From contig NMRA01000012.1 of NCBI GenBank assembly GCA_002633005.1, forward strand, positions 956,730 to 1,020,729: a DNA stretch of 64,000 bases. Direction: 5' to 3'. Below the pieces are notes generated by a model. The model was not told the origin of the DNA and made no database searches. It was given only the letters and a program-made list of their open reading frames with translations. A program made the translations under genes and the position numbers. Numbering within the stretch: position 1 is the first letter of the stretch; the number at the start of each line of letters is the position of its first letter. This document shows positions 19,832 through 32,838 of this stretch, in pieces. This DNA is from Phoronis australis (taxonomy: Eukaryota > Phoronida > Phoronidae).

Positions 19832-22624
19832 CTGGAAAATACGAAAATTCACCGTTGTCTAATATGTTGCTGACATAAATAGTAATCGAACATCGCAGGA
19901 AGTAGTTGGCCAATTATTACTACCTTTTTACCGTTGGGGGTCAGCATTCAGTGAGCATCTTGGCGTTTTTATAATGAATAATAATTGCACACGAGAAATT
20001 ATCTTTTTGAAATATTGTTGATTTAACTCAATGAATACAGGACCGTGGTGACAAGCGGAGGAAGGGTAACATGCCCTCCAGTAACTTAGGAAAATTGGGA
20101 AGGAGTTTTTTTAATAGAGACAAGGGAAGGCACGAACTTTGCAACAAGGGGGCGAAATGGTGACGATCGGGGTGGTGCAAAACTTAACGACGTTAAATTT
20201 GTTTTTTAGTCTGTCCCTTCATAATTTTCACGTTCTTTGGATCGGTAAGTTTTACGAACTTATATGCCCATGAACGTGCCTGGCTGGTATACGTCATTTA
20301 CGTTTACCTAAAAAAAACGTTCTAAGTCTAGAGGGTTCTGATTAAGCCCCGTGCTTATTTAGCCAAATACCTAAAATACTAAAGATTTCAGCTTAGTAAA
20401 AGTATATATTTTCTGAAATTAGAATTTGATTTCTGACTTTTTACTAATATGTCTCCAGTTGATAAAATTTAGCAAAAAGAATGGTACGAATAACATGATC
20501 AAACTTTAGTTGTTGTAAATGTTCAAGAAAACGATGTTACAGTTTTCGGAAATACCATTTTGGTTTTGTTTCATCCAAGTGAAACTTTGTTTTTTTTTTC
20601 ATGAAAATCATATAACTTTGAATCTATTTTAATTGCCTCTCATCAGCCTCAGGCAAAAGTGGAACATTTTGATGGCGTTTTGGAGAGCAATGCTTAAACC
20701 TTTGTGTGTGAAAGTTTCGTATGAATCCATCAGCCATTTTTGAGATAGGGCGTTCCCAAGTTAGTCAAATTTGCACATTTTCCTAGTGTCCTACATAACG
20801 TTAAGGATCATATGATTCTCCTCACCTCGTCGACGCGGGATCAGTCGGTACACTTTGTAAGGCTCAGTGGCGTGGGGCTGGCTAAGGCTGTCGTCTTCAA
20901 CAATGTCTTTGGCCCGATTGAAAGCGTTCCTAAGACGCAGCTTCCAGCATGACCAGTTCGGCTCATCGCGACCCTCCACGAATCGGCCAGTGTGTTTGGC
21001 CCAAGCCTACGTGAAGAACAACCAAGTCAGTTCTGGTACCGTAATTCTCGTTTGTCCGTTCGTACGTGGAATTTGATTCATGAACCAGCACTCTAGCTGT
21101 CACGGTCATAAACTTTCTGCTAAAGAGCTCCGTAGACACAAGAATCTTGTGAAGGAAGATAGAATGATCACGTGATTCGCTTGTAAAACGTGGCGATATG
21201 TCCTGTGTGATCTTGTGTGTTCGTGAGGTTCTCGCGTGTACGGAATTCTCGCGCATGGGCCCGGAGTCTAATTTTTATACTCCTTCTAAGTAGAACGGAT
21301 AATGACGAAAATGATTTGAGATTCCATTTCTATTACAAAGATTATACCCCGGCACCTGGTCTCTACGTGTTACATGAAAAGTGGTTTCTGGGCTCGGAAA
21401 GAGCAGGTGGTTCGTTTATTTAAAATACTTAAGACCATGCTCGTGGTTGACGCCGTGACAATACAACTTGTTGCCAGGTCTCAAGCAAAATCTAGTTCAA
21501 TGACAGCACTTTTGAGTAATGCTTTTGAAATCTTTATGAAATTTTCTTTTTCTTTACGAGTCTACCAAGGAAGTGATGGTTTGGAGTTGAAATGCTTTTT
21601 TGCCATTTCTTGAAGCCCCGAATCCCTTAAAGGGCCACAATATGAGAAAAGATAAAATTTCTGTGGCCATATGTAGCGGTTTTGCCTCGAAAAAAACTCG
21701 CAGTTTTTCATTTTGTTCATAGAGTTTTCGACTGAGTGGAGGAAAGACAGCAAGTTCAGTGACGTGTGGACTGGCGGGTCAAAGCCCAGCGAGAACTGTA
21801 CAGTCCGTGCCTTCCTTCTCCAACGTATAATATCTTACTTAGACCCAGTCAGATTATATCCACATGTAACCAGACGGTATATTATTCAGACGAAAAAACC
21901 ATACCATCATCTTTTAGCGTCAGACATAAAAAGGCCAAGAGGCTATTTCTGCTCTTAGGCCGTGTTTGCCAAACTACTTTTTAGCGGACTCACGAGATGT
22001 CGTCAGTTGCCACCCACGTGTTGCGTGGCAACTCCAGATGAGATGAGCTGACACGTGGACGAGGCGCTCACGCCACCTGCCCAATGTTGGCATTCAAATA
22101 CACTGATGCAGGTAGGACACTAAGCGGACTCTCTCTCCTGAGAACCGTTTTCAGTGGTCCGTGGTCACAGTGACTGGCGATTAATGTAGAGAAAATGAGA
22201 TGAATGAGTGTGACTGACGTTGAATTTGGATGGTATTTACCGAAATATATGCCCGCCACTGACCAGCAGACTTTTTGTAAAATTCACTGCGTACGGTGCA
22301 CACAATTAATGACAAATTTGCAAATGCTGTTAATGTTCATAAGTGGGGCACTGTTGTTGCCAGATGAGTATTGCACCAAAATACATTCGATGAGCGATAG
22401 GCCCAACTGTATGGTGTTGTGTATTTAGTGTCTTCAGGAAATGCTCAACACAATTAAGTACCGTACCTTAAATATGACACAATCCTCTTCTCTCCATCCG
22501 GGCTTTCCTAGATGTTTCCAAGTTATCACAAATTTATCCCTCTTGCCATTCAACCATTTTAAGCCCGGACAAGTTCCCCTGTCCAACTGTTCTTCTAGCC
22601 ATGGCCGCAGTAACTGTCGATGTG
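19710..22624 (-). CDS. Interferon regulatory factor (IRF) family gene, partial
   Basis: Minus-strand exons 22624-22467 and 21006-20826 join in phase 0 to give an almost complete IRF DNA-binding domain, and exon 19831-19710 joins in phase 1 and ends in TGA. The tryptophan cluster is intact: RPWLEEQ, GLKWLN, ITWKHLGK, PGW, AWAKHTGRF and NWSCWK, ending EPYKVYRLIP. The intron before AWA is where vertebrate IRF genes also have one. IRFs are nuclear transcription factors binding GAAA-rich promoter sites in immune and antiviral responses. In the recognition helix the usual R-C-A-x-N is R-N-A-F-N, so the conserved cysteine is asparagine. The domain exons carry no IRF-association domain, and the predicted tail is only about 40 residues. 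The initiating exon was not found; it must end in phase 1 above 22624. Confidence 0.85.
20350..20800 (+). repeat. Dispersed repeat family A, copy 1
   Basis: Shares in order AAAGTATATATTTTCTGAAA, GAATTTGATTT, TTCATGAAAATCAT, CAAAAGTGGAA, GAAAGTTTC and CATTTTTGAGATA with copies near 34255, 43405, 44815 and 49835. It falls in the IRF intron, antisense to the gene. Confidence 0.6.
20826..21006 (-). CDS. IRF gene exon, second half of DNA-binding domain
   Basis: Minus strand. Acceptor TTCTTCACGTAG, then AWAKHTGRFVEGRDEPNW, SCWKLRLRNAFNRAKDIVED and EPYKVYRLIPRRR. The donor is CGACGAG|GTGAGG. This carries the recognition helix (LRNAFNR) and the last strand of the winged helix. It is 60 codons plus one base. 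Confidence 0.92.
22467..22624 (-). CDS. IRF gene exon, first half of DNA-binding domain
   Basis: Minus strand. Acceptor GACTGTTTGCAG, two bases of a split codon, then HRQLLRPWLEEQLDRGTCPG, LKWLNGKRDKFVITWKHLGK and PGWREEDCVIFK, with donor TTTAAG|GTACGG. The WKH histidine that contacts DNA in IRFs is present, but the following alanine is leucine. A plus-strand frame of 75 codons over the same bases is a shadow. Confidence 0.92.
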
Positions 22625-23639
22625 CTGCAAACAGTCAATTTTTTCAGAAATATTTGTATTATCATTAAAAAATAAAACAAAATAAAGTGACTCACCAGCG
22701 TTTCGGTATTCGCCGATCTAGTTATTTACGCGCCTTAAGCGTTTGGTTTTTAATTACATCGGAAATAAAACCATCTTTCATAACAATTTTTTATTCACAC
22801 TAATTACCGTTATGAAATTGACCTCAAATTGTTAGTTAAACTGGAGGTGATAGACCTTCGACAGAACTGACACAGTCTACTTTATTGCTTGAGGCTAGGC
22901 TGTGCAAGTGGGCTTGTCACGGCGTCACTCATTTTGCACCGAGCATAGGTCTCGAGGAAGTTATAACAAACCGTCACTTCTTTGGAAACCCAGAAATCGT
23001 TTTTATTTTTATAAGGGAAAAGTTTGACCAATTTTATAGAGATATAAGCTGTTTAAATAACAAATGGCTTCTCTGATGAAAGACGGGTTTATGGGCGCTT
23101 TGAAAACGTCAACCACATGCCGGAAAAAATAAGAGTAAGAGCGACTACTGCAACCAATCAAACTATGAACATGAGGGATTCAGAGCCACTTGCAAGGATA
23201 CACGTGACATGAGTCAGGGCCAACTGTAGTAACTTCGTAGGTGTGTTACTGTAATTCAAAGAGAGGGTCGAGGCTTTGGATTCAAGAACGTATAGGCTTT
23301 CTTATGTCAGTACTCCCAGGTCAGAACATACGTCCTGAGTGTACCTGCTTTGAAACTAGGAACTAGCTAGATTCCTAGCTTAAAATAACGTCAGTGACAA
23401 TAAAGTTTTGTCAGAGATATGAATCCAGGCACGCGTTCCGTAGACGCGAGAACCTCGTGAAAACGCGAGATTATCAAAGACGGTCTCTGATATCACGACT
23501 TCGCTAGATATCGCCATACATTGCAAGCGAAGCACGTCACCACACTGGCGCATAAATTTTAAGATTCTTGCATCCATGAGACTGCGTATTGAGACTAGCT
23601 GTATGAAGATACAGCTGGGAATCGAATTGTGTTAATTTT

Positions 23640-24070
23640 ACATAGACCTCGAAATTTCACACAATCAGGATATTTCTGCTCCGCTCGTCACCTCGTCACG
23701 GTAACTTGGTCAAAAGCAAAATCTGAGTCAACCGACACTTACCTTGCCTGTTACAGTCGTTCAAGTGAAAAAACAATAATCCAATAAACGTTAATTTTTT
23801 TCGTCAGTCTCCGGCTTTTGTAACAAAGCAAAATCTGTCATCGACTTGCAAACAGTAGGTTAACAGAATTTGCTAAATTTTGAGACATCTTTCGGAACTT
23901 GAGATAATGACAATTTTGCAGAAGAAAATTTTTCACAGAAATTTGTTTTGCTGATAATAAAATACTAAAAACTTATAACGAAAAGAAACTATTTTCTACA
24001 ATTTTTTGTCGTACACGACCTTGTGGAAGAACAGTTGAGTGAAGCCGAATCGGTGAAAACAGAAATTTGA
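23640..24070 (-). repeat. Inverse copy of the 16280-16700 repeat
   Basis: Minus-strand reading gives CACCGATTCGGCTTCACTCA, CCACAAGGTCGTGTACGAC, CGTTATAAGTTTTTAGTA and GAAAGATGTCTCAAAATTTA, matching 16280-16700 in order with many point differences. Confidence 0.6.
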
Positions 24071-24633
24071 CAATAGGTGACGCGCTATTTCATTGCGTCG
24101 TGGCATATAATCGTTTGTACAAATTTAGCAACAGAATAACGATAAAAGGACACTTTTTAACACCGATCACCAATTTAGTATACGCAAGGAAGAGTGTTCT
24201 TTTCAGTGACATTAATTTCGTGTCAGATGTTATATGGCCATTTTTACCCGCATCGTTCCAAAGCTGTATTTTTATGCAGTTTTTGTAGAAGGCCACCTCA
24301 GTGAATTTCCGTATTTGCAAACTGTGCCGCTTTCCCTCTTCCTGAAGGTTTTATTCACCGAAAAGTCAGTGTTTACGCCACTCATGAGAACCAAGTAAAG
24401 TAGTACTATAAGCACTTCACACATCAGTGAAGTGACGTAAACTTGAACCGCTCATACTCAAACGCAAACGCTGTCGTCATTCGTACTAACTCCCCGGCAT
24501 TATTTTCGTGCACGTATTCTACTAATGCAATCTAATTTTAAAGCTGAATTGTCATCTTAAATGATCACAAGTCACGTAAGACTTCCGGTGGCGTTCGAAG
24601 TTTCGACGCAAACAATGCTCCTAATTAAACTGC

Positions 24634-25040
24634 CCTTAACTGACTTAATTTTAATGTCGACACGCCGATGTTTTGGGGAATTGCGGTCATCCTAACGATT
24701 AACGTTGGTCCTGGCTCGCCAGTTACCCACGCAGTAAACAAATGGAATATTCGAAGTTATCGCCAGCCAGGGTCCACTGTTATCGTCAACAAAGGACAAT
24801 GCTTTTGGTATTTTTTGTTAATATTTTGCTCAAATAATCACCTATCGAATTAGAAGTAGGTTTTTGTTAACTCGTCACATAAAAGAAATATTAACGCGCT
24901 CGCATTTCATCAGTTACCTCAGTCGCTGACGACAGAGTAACCGTTTACTTCGATGCTGCCGGTATGAACGGTTCACCTTATTTCGCAGTTCACATCTGCG
25001 CACCTCTCATATCGGAGTTAAGTTAATATGAAAGGGTTTT
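24634..25040 (+). mobile_element. Inverted-repeat MITE, family B, intact copy
   Basis: Aligns with 48283-49019 along its length: GATGTTTTGGGGAATTGCGG, CGATTAACGTTGGTCCTGG, TATCGTCAACAA, GTTTACTTCGATGC and TTAAGTTAATATGAAAGGG. Its right end is an inverted relative of its left end. No coding capacity. Confidence 0.6.
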
Positions 25041-25195
25041 AACTCTATCCTCTCTAAAGAATTTTCTTCTTTTTTATGGTCGGACGCTCATTTTTCATCG
25101 CCGCGCATACGTTTTCTCAAAGACGAAGCGTTGGGTTTTTTCATATTTTGTACCAACTGATCAACTGGTGTTGGTGAGACGAACTCCATGTGTCA

Positions 25196-25255
25196 TTTGA
25201 ATTTGGTGACCTTGATTCTTTTTCAAGTTCACAACGAGAAAATCAAGTTGTGTTG
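25196..25255 (+). repeat. Single copy of the GTGACCTTGA repeat unit
   Basis: GGTGACCTTGATTCTTTTTC followed by AAGTTCACAACGAGAAAATC matches one unit of the array at 13500-14262. Confidence 0.65.
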
Positions 25256-26609
25256 TTTCGTTGTTACAATTAATAAGGTAACCTGTTATCAGGGTGTAAA
25301 TAGAATATTTGTCGCGGTCATGATATGCAGTCGATCGCCGGAGAGGAAAAATTATGGTTTTATGTGGTACATAACTGTCAGATGGAAAGGGGTTCGAAGT
25401 TGATGTGCTGAGACGGAAGCCATTCCAAACGTGTTTTACAACCAAATGCAAAATGCGTAGTCTTGAGCAAGTATACAACTGTATCTCGACAATATTGGTC
25501 AAGATCTCCACTCACCATCAAGTTCATACTGCCGTCCCCAAACAGCCTGCTACCTATTTATACTAGTGTCCTATTCACCGATATCGTGTCATCATGACAA
25601 CAAATCTGCGCTCTGAGTCGTGCACGCATCGGTTTTTGCTATGAAAAGGTCAACAGGGAGTGTCGTTTTGTTTCGATTTTGCCTTACATGAAACAGTCAA
25701 GTTCTGAAAGCGTGTTGGCGTTTTAGGGCACGATTTTACTGTGACCCGGGTGTTAAAGTGTACCAGTCTTAGGTCTCTGAGGTTTTAGTTGCAGATTTTT
25801 GTGCTCCGCGCTGTTCGTTTTGATCATTACGTGAAGTTTCGATGAAAAAAGGTCCAGTCCGTCACCAGGCGGCGAGACCGACTCGACTGCCGGCCGCCGG
25901 CTAACTAAGAATTGCCAAACAACATGTCATGGAAATCGACGACGAAAGATTTCATGAATCCTCTCAAACATGAGTAAAACTTTAACCGAGAAATGAACCT
26001 CAGTTATTGGAAACTATTATATGACGCTGCAAATCCGAGACTATTCCAGTGAGGAACTTGGCTGTATAAGTGAAGTGCTAAATAAACAAGTAATGATCCA
26101 TCCGGTCTATTGTGGGAAAAACGGGTTTCTCGTTTTGCACTGGATACTGAAGAAAAAGGTGAAGCTCACAGAATAAGGGCAATGGTTCAACACCGGTAAC
26201 TGTTTTTGTTTTCTCAGTGGGTTTTAATGGCATGATTTTTATCAGATTTTAGTCTGTTCGTTTTATTTTTGTTTTCGAGTGGTGCCGCGGCAGTTAAACG
26301 AGTGTGCCCACTCCCGCCACGGTGGTATCAGTAAAAAGTTTGGTGAACACATTGGTTTTCTCATACATTCAGTTATGTAATAAAATGCATTAAATTCACC
26401 CCCGAGGACACCAGGTAACCCTTTTGACCCTTTCTCTGAAACGTCAGCGAATAGGTTATCAAAGACGCAACTACGTGTGCCCCCTGTGGGTAGGACTGCA
26501 TTTTACAGTATACTGGAGGAAGTCAACCTACCCTCTGACACAGCGCCACCTATACTGCAAACTTTCGTTTAGCACTGTGATAGAGTGTAGAAGTCAACCC
26601 AGCCTCCCG

Positions 26610-26757
26610 TTCAGTAACGCTAGGACCTAGTTTAAAAGCAAGACTTTGAGAGATTACGCGAGATATTGCCCTGTATTTCAAATAAGAGCACGTGACCTTG
26701 GCTAGCTTTTGGCTTGGTCCTAGCGTAGGTCCTAGCGTCTACTGAACGCACGCCTGC
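26610..26757. repeat. Composite of two dispersed repeats
   Basis: 26610-26700 is an inverse relative of 3690-3800 (AAGACTTTGAGAGATTACGC here). 26716-26754 is a direct copy of 704-744 with duplicated GGTCCTAGC. Confidence 0.5.
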
Positions 26758-27299
26758 AGGTTTGTAAATACTGAGATGGTGTATAGTCATTGCTGGTTTG
26801 TAAATACTGGGATAGTGTAAGACAAACTGTTGACGTCCTGCAGAGATTTGGATAGAACCCCTTGATGGGCTACCCAATACAACCACACTTGTTTCAATTG
26901 AATGTATATTCTGAACAAAACGTAGTGTTCATATATCCGACTGGCTCCTTTTAACAGAAACCAAAGTGGTAAAAAGTTTTAGTTAGTTTACGTTCGTGTC
27001 TCCGTATTCGGAACACTACTCGTCTCTGCTTAGGAAAGCTCGGGAGACGGGCATCGGGGGTAAACGTGTAGCGACGAGAGGGAGATGAAAATTTGGGAGT
27101 GGATGGATAGATAAATTGTCCGTGGGCAGCTGGAATATCTAAGGCCCCAGGTTTTTTGTAGCTTAAAAGTATTCCGAGAAACCTTAACTTGAATCCGGCG
27201 CTGATTAGCGACCAGTCGTAAACAAAATCATCTTTCAAACCCAGTAAAATTAATAGAAACTTTAATTATTAAAACAGTATTGGCGAGAAAATTAAAGTG

Positions 27300-27530
27300 T
27301 TTTCTGAGATCAGACGCAGCGCGGAATCGAACCCGCACTGCAATACCGGCAGTAGCAGAATTAAATCCCATATCGATAAATGACAGAAAGTTTAAGCGTA
27401 TAACTTGATAAGTCACCGGTCTCGATTTTAGCGAATGTCTAGCAAACAAACGTGACTGGCGCTCTGTTATCAGATCACAAAAACACAACAGATTTTGATG
27501 TTTAAAAGCTCTGGACAAAACTCGAGTAAC
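27300..27530 (-). repeat. SINE-like repeat with tRNA B box, copy 1
   Basis: The minus strand carries GTGCGGGTTCGATTCCGCGC, a strong B box in a small stem. It shares flanking text (TACGCTTAAA, TGTCATTTAT) with the copy at 28620-28860 but lacks about 25 bases that copy has. Confidence 0.55.
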
Positions 27531-27677
27531 TTCAAAAAGTCTATCTTATCCAATAATAATTCCCCAAAACGCGTTTTCAGACGATAAAACCTACAGTGCC
27601 CTTTAAGCAGTCAACATCCGACGTTCAAATATAACAAAGCACGTTTTGTACATTATTACCTAATGTAATAAGATGCC

Positions 27678-27791
27678 CAGGAGCGGATCCAGGATTTTGA
27701 GTTAGGGGGGCCAGGGCAGAGTATTAGCTAGGTTTTTGCCCGTCAGACATTCGCACCCCCGAACTGCCAAACCCCCTCTAAATCCACTGCT
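27678..27791. mobile_element. Small MITE with GGCGGATCCA-type ends
   Basis: Starts CAGGAGCGGATCCAGGATTT and ends TCTAAATCCACTGCT. Relatives with the start CAG(G/T)GGCGGATC and a G-rich or C-rich middle lie at 32535-32838, 35927-36045 and 38420-38590, and a scrap lies near 31486. Confidence 0.6.
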
Positions 27792-28619
27792 ACCTATTGT
27801 TATTTCAATGTACATACCTTTAGAATATGACCGCGTGCCAGTATGAAGAGAACAGTTGGTGGCCATACCGTACAACAGAGCTAATAGCTGGCTAATGAGT
27901 TCAAAATCCATAAATTATATTTTTGAGGAATTCCTAATATTGTGTAATGAATAAAGATTTTCACTGGAAGTTGCCCTTCATAAAAACTTCCTTTATTTCC
28001 GCCAATGAACTCGGCGATGTTTCTAATGTACAGGAAGTTAACCGATAATACGGGAAATCTGATAATGGGGAAGTTCAGTTACTGAGATTTTATTATCCAC
28101 TGTCCTCGATAAAAAGTTTGCTAAAAATACAAATTGTGACTTTTAGCATTTGAAAATTTTTTAATATGTAGTTTCACTTTCTTATTTTAAACCCGTACTT
28201 AGCTTTGTCTAAAAACAACTTTGATTTAGGTCACACGCACTTACCGTTATAAGATTACCATAGGCTTAGTTATTCTTTGGCTCTGTTTACTATTTGGGCC
28301 CGGGAAAAGCTGACTGCTCCTCAGTTTTTCCGACCTCCGTAGGCGCGTGTGCACGTGGGCAGTTGAAACTTCGGATAAAGCTGATTTGCGTCTGTGTGTC
28401 ATGCGATTAGTCGGATTCGCATGACCGTTATCTTTGTGAAAATTGCATGTTTTGACTTTGATCAGTAATCCTGAGTAGTTAAACACAACAAAAATATTGT
28501 TTACAAATTATCTTCACTGCAAGAAGTAAGCAGGACATTTTTGTGTGCGCTGTAAGTTGACAATTGCATTATTTGTAAAACACCTTCTGTGTTGGCGACT
28601 ATGTTCTAAATAAAAGGAC

Positions 28620-28860
28620 GAGAAATTTGAGCGAGGATCAAACCTGCAGTACCAGCGGTTTCATCCTAACGCTCTGCTGGCGAAGCTTAGTGGATTCCAC
28701 TTAATAAATGGCAGAGTATTTTAAGCGTAGTTAACTGGTAAAGTCACAGGCCTTGCCTTCAGTAAATATCTGGCATACACCAGTGAGAATTAGCGACTTA
28801 TAATACAATCACAAAACAAGGGATTTTGCTGATTCGTAGCTCTTATTCAAATATTTTCCA
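28620..28860 (-). repeat. SINE-like repeat with tRNA-like promoter, copy 2
   Basis: The minus strand reads GCCAGCAGAGCGTTAGGATG and then TGCAGGTTTGATCC, resembling the D arm and T arm of a tRNA. The tail matches 27480-27530 (GATTTTG, AAAGCTC). Confidence 0.55.
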
Positions 28861-31800
28861 GTTCTAGCGATGTATTTGCAGTTGTCGGATTAGAGGGGAA
28901 ATTTAGTGGGGTTCGTAATACCAATTTCCACTCCATCTCGAAACGATTTTTCTCATCGCGTACTCCGAAAACAACTCTACCCCTGACACTAACTGTGATC
29001 TTAACACAAAACACTGCTCAAAAGAGGTCTTCTAACTTGCAAAGCTTCTGCGAAATAGTATCTTCTCGTATCGCGGAGTTTCTAAAGTTGGGGCCCGAGG
29101 CATTGGAATCCTATCTGTTATCCCTGTTTTTTGTCACGCGACATGTTGTTATCCGTTTTTTATAAATAGGTGTAGGGCATTAGACCTTGGGACCACATTC
29201 AAGCCCCGGCAATATTCAATNCCACGACCCATCTACTATATCTTATGTTGTTTTAACGTTTTAAGCGTAAAATTCATCATAAGAACTCCAGTAAGTTTTA
29301 GCGTGTGTAGCAAAGACTCGGGACAAAACAAGAGCAATATGGCGGGTTTTGCCCCCTTTCCGGTGACGTCACAGTGACTAGCGAGAAACTCGCAAGTGAG
29401 CTATTGAGTCGAGAACAATGTATATGAAAGCCAACAGGGACAACCCCTGCGTTGTACCATTCGTGTGACCGAAACTGTTTGTATACCAATACAGTCTACG
29501 CTTTGTGTAATAACCAGGCTATCCGAACAACACGAATACTGCATTTACTGATAAAGTTCCTCCGTCGCTAAAAACACTGCACAAGAACACGACAAACTCA
29601 CTTCACGGCTAATAACTTTGTGATCGGACTAGCAAACACGCTGCTGGACTCACAAAAAGCACATAAAAAATTGCACCCGGACTCACACATACGGTGCGTC
29701 GACTCCGTGTCCAAGACTGATTACTCCATATAAGTAGGCTTACCAAATAATTTAACTTACACCGAGAAATTGTGGTGGAGAACAAATTAAAATAAACAAA
29801 GAAAATTAACACATCAACGAAATTGTGGCTACCGCTGAACAACAAAAATTTGCAAGAAATAGAATTCACGTGCCAGGAAAACGTGATCATGAAAACGAAA
29901 GACGTCATTCCCGCACTTGAAGCAAAACGGCGGAATCTGCATGGCGAACGTTTGAGTGGCGATTTGACACATAACTGGTGTCTATAAGTCACTCCTCTAC
30001 ATTTCAACAGAATGTGGAGAGAGGCTTGTATTTGTTGGTGAGACATTGTTTAACATAAAACCCTTGTGTAACTGGTACTGACTTCATCACTTTGAGGAGT
30101 CGTGCGCACCTTTTTGGTCACGTGCTCCTGGCGTGGGCAAATATTTGCTGGCACTTTCTGGTGAGTTATTTGCGTATGTATAAGTATAAAAAGTATTGGT
30201 GAATGTTTCAGTGCAACACAAAGTGAAAATGCTGGTTTTGGATCTTTATATTTTACTTCTACGCATAATGTTTTGGACTTTATTTAATTTATGCGTAGAA
30301 AAAAATGACTATCCTTAGTGAACTAAGTTTAACGGTGCACGTGTTTGCATAGAAACTTAGTAACTAGATTTATGAGTGCGGTTGTCGTGTTGTTCGGGTA
30401 GCCTGATGACGTCAGCGCTTCGACAAGTTTCGATTCGACAAGTGGGCGTTTGAGGGGAATCACCCCTGGGAAAACGCATGTGAGAACTTTTTTCCAAATC
30501 ACTGATTGCAGCGATTAAATACGCCTTAAACTATTCAGCTTATGTTAATCCCTTTCACCACCTACAAAAATACCCAACACATTATCAATCTTAGCACAGA
30601 CACGTGAATATGCCCCCACTTATACGTTCAAGTTCCTTTGGCTATGAAAACATCGTCACCGAACAAGCATCAAAATAAAAAGGAATACGCACAGATAACC
30701 AGTCACATTCTGCCAAACTAGATCCATGGATGTGTTTTATAGTGCATTTACACTCCTTTAGGTCACGTCTTGACTTCACAATTCCGAATGGTCATCATTA
30801 AAACGCGACTTTTATGAGAAGTTCGCTACCCGACATTTGGCTTTTTAAGCGATGAATCTTACAAGGCCATTGAAACATATAATACTGAATAGTCGATTAT
30901 CGTATTAAGGGTTATTGTAAGGCCAGAAAATGCAGTTTATTCAGTTGGTTATGGTCTGTGATTTTTTTGAAAATCGAGTTGGTGGTGATGTATTCTTCTT
31001 AGTTGCTCATTTCAGAACAGAAAGTTCACCTGAGACAAACAAAAATGATGGGGCATTTTTACCCTAACCACTTTCTTGTTGGGGGAGGACTGGTGCCACT
31101 GCTTAAAAAGTTCTCTTTTTATCCCAGTTGAAGGTATCCAACATGAACTATCGTCACAGTCCACAATGTTGCCAACAGTAAACAAAAAATTCATTTACGG
31201 CAGATTTTGCTCACAAAACGATACCGTTACCCTTAGAACAGTGTTAGGTGAATAGAATTTCGGATCCTGCGACGACCGCCCGCGAATAAGAGTGGACCTC
31301 GATTAATAATTCTATTACTCTGCTGTCACCAAGCAAGTTTGGAATTCACACCGATCTCCACTCGCAAGCCGTCAAATGTTGCGGTCAAGGTATCCCTGTA
31401 TCCAAGTGCTCTGAATGTTAAAATTGCTATTTTCGGCGATTGATCAACATTGCATACAAATGCATTGAATATTAGAACTGCTACCAGTGGTGGATCTATT
31501 ATACCATTAGGGGGGGAGAGGTTAACATGTTGCCTCAGGGTAATGGGCAAAGCGCGATTGTATGTGAAGCCCGAAAGTTGTGGGGGCCGGGAATGTGAAC
31601 TTTATGTTCGGAAGATTTTCGGTGAACTAAAAAAACAAAAACGGAAACACAATCCTGCCGCGATCTGGGGTATGAGGTCTGATGATAGTCAACGTTGCAT
31701 CAATTCGACTGTCTCAGAGACTCCTACTAGTACATTTTGTCCGTATTTGTATTACTGGTTATTACACGAAATGGTCGGAATCCTGAACGGAAAAATACAA

Positions 31801-32534
31801 ATTATTCAGCTTAAGTTGAATCTTGAAATTTGTTTTCATTCGCCAAAATTCTATTTCTGATCGCTGTTTAGCTTCAACATCATAAACGAGCGCCATGATC
31901 GCCTGCCAAAGTTTCTCTGTTATTAGGTCACGACATAGCCAATCAAATAGCTTTAGCGTCGCTCTCTGACGTAGCGAGTCAATCAACGTAATATGGAAAA
32001 TTACGTCAATACCACAATTTCACGAGACTGCTATGCCTGGCTGTAACTTTAAATGGACTGAAATCAAGGAAGCGGGAATTGGTTCTCAAAACTGCGATAA
32101 AAGACTTCTTCTTTTCGTAAACTTCTTGTGGTCAGAGTGAAAGTCTGCGACAGATGAAGGTCTTGATATATGTCGTTTCAAACAACGCAACTGCAGAAGC
32201 TGCTGGTAGGATGTGATATGTCACCAGTTCGGACAAATCAGCAAGCACCACTTAAAAGTTAATTTAGGTTTGAAACCACGCCGTTGCTGTTTTGAAAACA
32301 AACTGAGACACAAAACACGCGGGATGGACACAGTGGCATAGCTTAATGACGGAGTAGGTCTGTCCCGGGCGGCGCTGCATTTTCATAGCTGCACTTACAG
32401 GGAGGAGGCAAAAACGTCCATGGGCCACCCTAAAACGATAATCTGAGCTAAAGAGAGATAAAGTAAGTTATTATGCACAACAAAAAGAAGCACATGCATG
32501 AACCCTAAGTCGTTAAAGTCACAGCAGTTAAGTA
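28861..32534. other. No gene recognised
   Basis: One ambiguous base (n) lies at 29221. The open frames 29609-30046 (minus, 145 codons) and 31450-31860 (plus, 136 codons) have no recognisable domain. CAGTGGTGGATCT near 31486 is a scrap of the GGCGGATCCA MITE family. Confidence 0.4.
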
Positions 32535-32838
32535 CAGGGGCGGATCCAGGATTTTGAGTTAGGGGGTTGCCAGGGCACAGGAATAACCAGAATTTCAGCA
32601 CAAACATGCGTGTGCCCAGCCTAAAATGTGGGGATGCAGGGGTCTCCAATTTTTGGGTTTGCGGTAAACGGTAAACGGGGTTTGTTCAAGGCCTATCATG
32701 GATTGTGCATTTGCCCCCCGAGCCCCCCTGGATGCGCGCATATGCTGTCAGCAATTCGCACCCCGAACTACCAAATGGTATCTGGGAGAATTTTAGGGGG
32801 GGCATGGCCCCCTTGGCGTCCCCCCACCCAAATCCGTG
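32535..32838. mobile_element. GGCGGATCCA-type MITE, longer copy
   Basis: Opens CAGGGGCGGATCCAGGATTT, then TGAGTTAGGGGG exactly as the copy at 27678, and closes CCACCCAAATCCGTG. The middle is G/C-rich and accounts for the spurious open frames at 32628-32960. Confidence 0.6.

Larger units (their letters stand above)
22625..26600. other. Region upstream of IRF, repeats only
   Basis: No further IRF exon was found. 22880-23000 is loosely similar to 54200-54300 (GCTTGTCACGG, then TTGGAAACC). Other content is listed separately: the inverse copy at 23640-24070, the inverted-repeat element at 24634-25040 and a single half-site unit at 25196-25255. Confidence 0.4.

Noticed and set aside
21627-27606. 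Possible 6-kb TTAA-bounded element (TTAAAGGGC at 21627 and GCCCTTTAA at 27606)
   Set aside because: Only nine terminal bases agree, and it would enclose an IRF exon, so the match is probably chance or two unrelated ends.
29609-30046. 145-codon minus-strand frame
   Set aside because: Hydrophobic and cysteine-rich in patches but without a motif, good start context or supporting splice sites.
31450-31860. 136-codon plus-strand frame
   Set aside because: Begins in a MITE scrap and shows no domain.
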